Assembly (NCBI RefSeq): GCF_014805685.1
Contig: NC_060884.1
Span: 18,910,356-18,974,355 of the forward strand
DNA length: 64,000 nucleotides
From: Silurus meridionalis
Taxonomy: Eukaryota > Chordata > Actinopteri > Siluriformes > Siluridae
Direction: 5' to 3'
Notes under the pieces: generated by a model
What the model saw: the letters and a program-made list of their open reading frames with translations, nothing else
What the model was told of the DNA's origin: nothing
Database searches by the model: none
Shown here: piece after piece, positions 63,628 through 64,000 of the stretch
How positions within the stretch are numbered: the stretch's first letter is position 1
How the letters are laid out: every line of letters begins with the position of its first letter
Translations under genes and position numbers: made by a program

Positions 63628-64000
63628 AAGAGAGAGTTTGTCCAATAAATGCCCATTGTCTTGTATTATTATTAGTGTCAACTATAATATGCTTGCAGCC
63701 ATGTATCATATTACTGTATTGCCATCATAATATTAGAGAGGCAATGATGCTCTAAGCACAGCTTTTGCCCCAGCAGAAAGCAGACCATGAAAACAAATGC
63801 AAAACCAGCAATAGTGCTATTACAAAATTACAGTCAGGCAGACTGTATTCCTCATCTCTGCCCTGCTGTCCGTTCATTATTAACAGATAAAAAGCAATTT
63901 GCTATGCTTATTAATTTTACAATGTGTAATCTTTAACTATATATCACTTGTATTATTATTTAGAACAATAATTAAGAATTGTAATTATTTTAACAGCTGT

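Overview
The window is vertebrate nuclear DNA, almost certainly from a ray-finned (teleost) fish. It has GT-AG split genes, AT-rich introns, many microsatellites, and fish-type mobile elements (Tc1/mariner, Tigger-like, hAT MITEs, L2/Maui, Rex1-like and RTE LINEs, an ERV, tRNA-derived repeats). The species cannot be fixed from the sequence.

Three protein genes are supported. (1) 173-6894, plus strand: the 3' twelve coding exons of a spectrin-like/DH/PH Rho guanine-exchange-factor-type protein, best read as the KIAA1755 orthologue. (2) 16250-27970, plus strand: a complete 13-exon transglutaminase-2-type gene encoding 677 residues, with an intact Cys-His-Asp triad. (3) 61120-63550, minus strand: the last three exons of a VSTM2L-like V-set Ig protein with an unusual His-rich tail. 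Order and orientation (KIAA1755 > TGM2 >, < VSTM2L) match the human 20q11.23 neighbourhood as I recall it, which supports the gene names.

Region by region: 1-7.5 kb is the GEF gene, with two hAT-type insertions in one intron. 7.5-16.1 kb is intergenic and full of old transposons (Tc1 relicts, Rex1-like and L2 LINE fragments, and a Tigger element nested in a Tc1 relict). 16.1-28.9 kb is tgm2, whose first intron carries a displaced copy of its own core promoter. 28.9-34.6 kb is intergenic, with a second Tigger-like element and a split tyrosine-recombinase-like (Crypton-type) relict.

34.6-55.2 kb is the most striking part. It is a satellite-like tandem array of about 45 units of about 308 bp. 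Each unit contains, on the minus strand, a tRNA-like module with Pol III A and B boxes followed by a short T run. The array shows higher-order repeats of 1,232 and 1,566 bp. It was invaded by a 4.9-kb ERV (LTRs 358/360 identical, tRNA-Leu-type primer site, gutted interior) and by a 1.9-kb TG...CA element that looks like a solo LTR. A 5'-truncated RTE LINE sits exactly at its right edge. 56.6-61 kb is intergenic with degenerate DNA elements, and 61-64 kb holds the vstm2l exons.

All calls come from reading the sequence and from remembered family knowledge. No search or alignment program was run.
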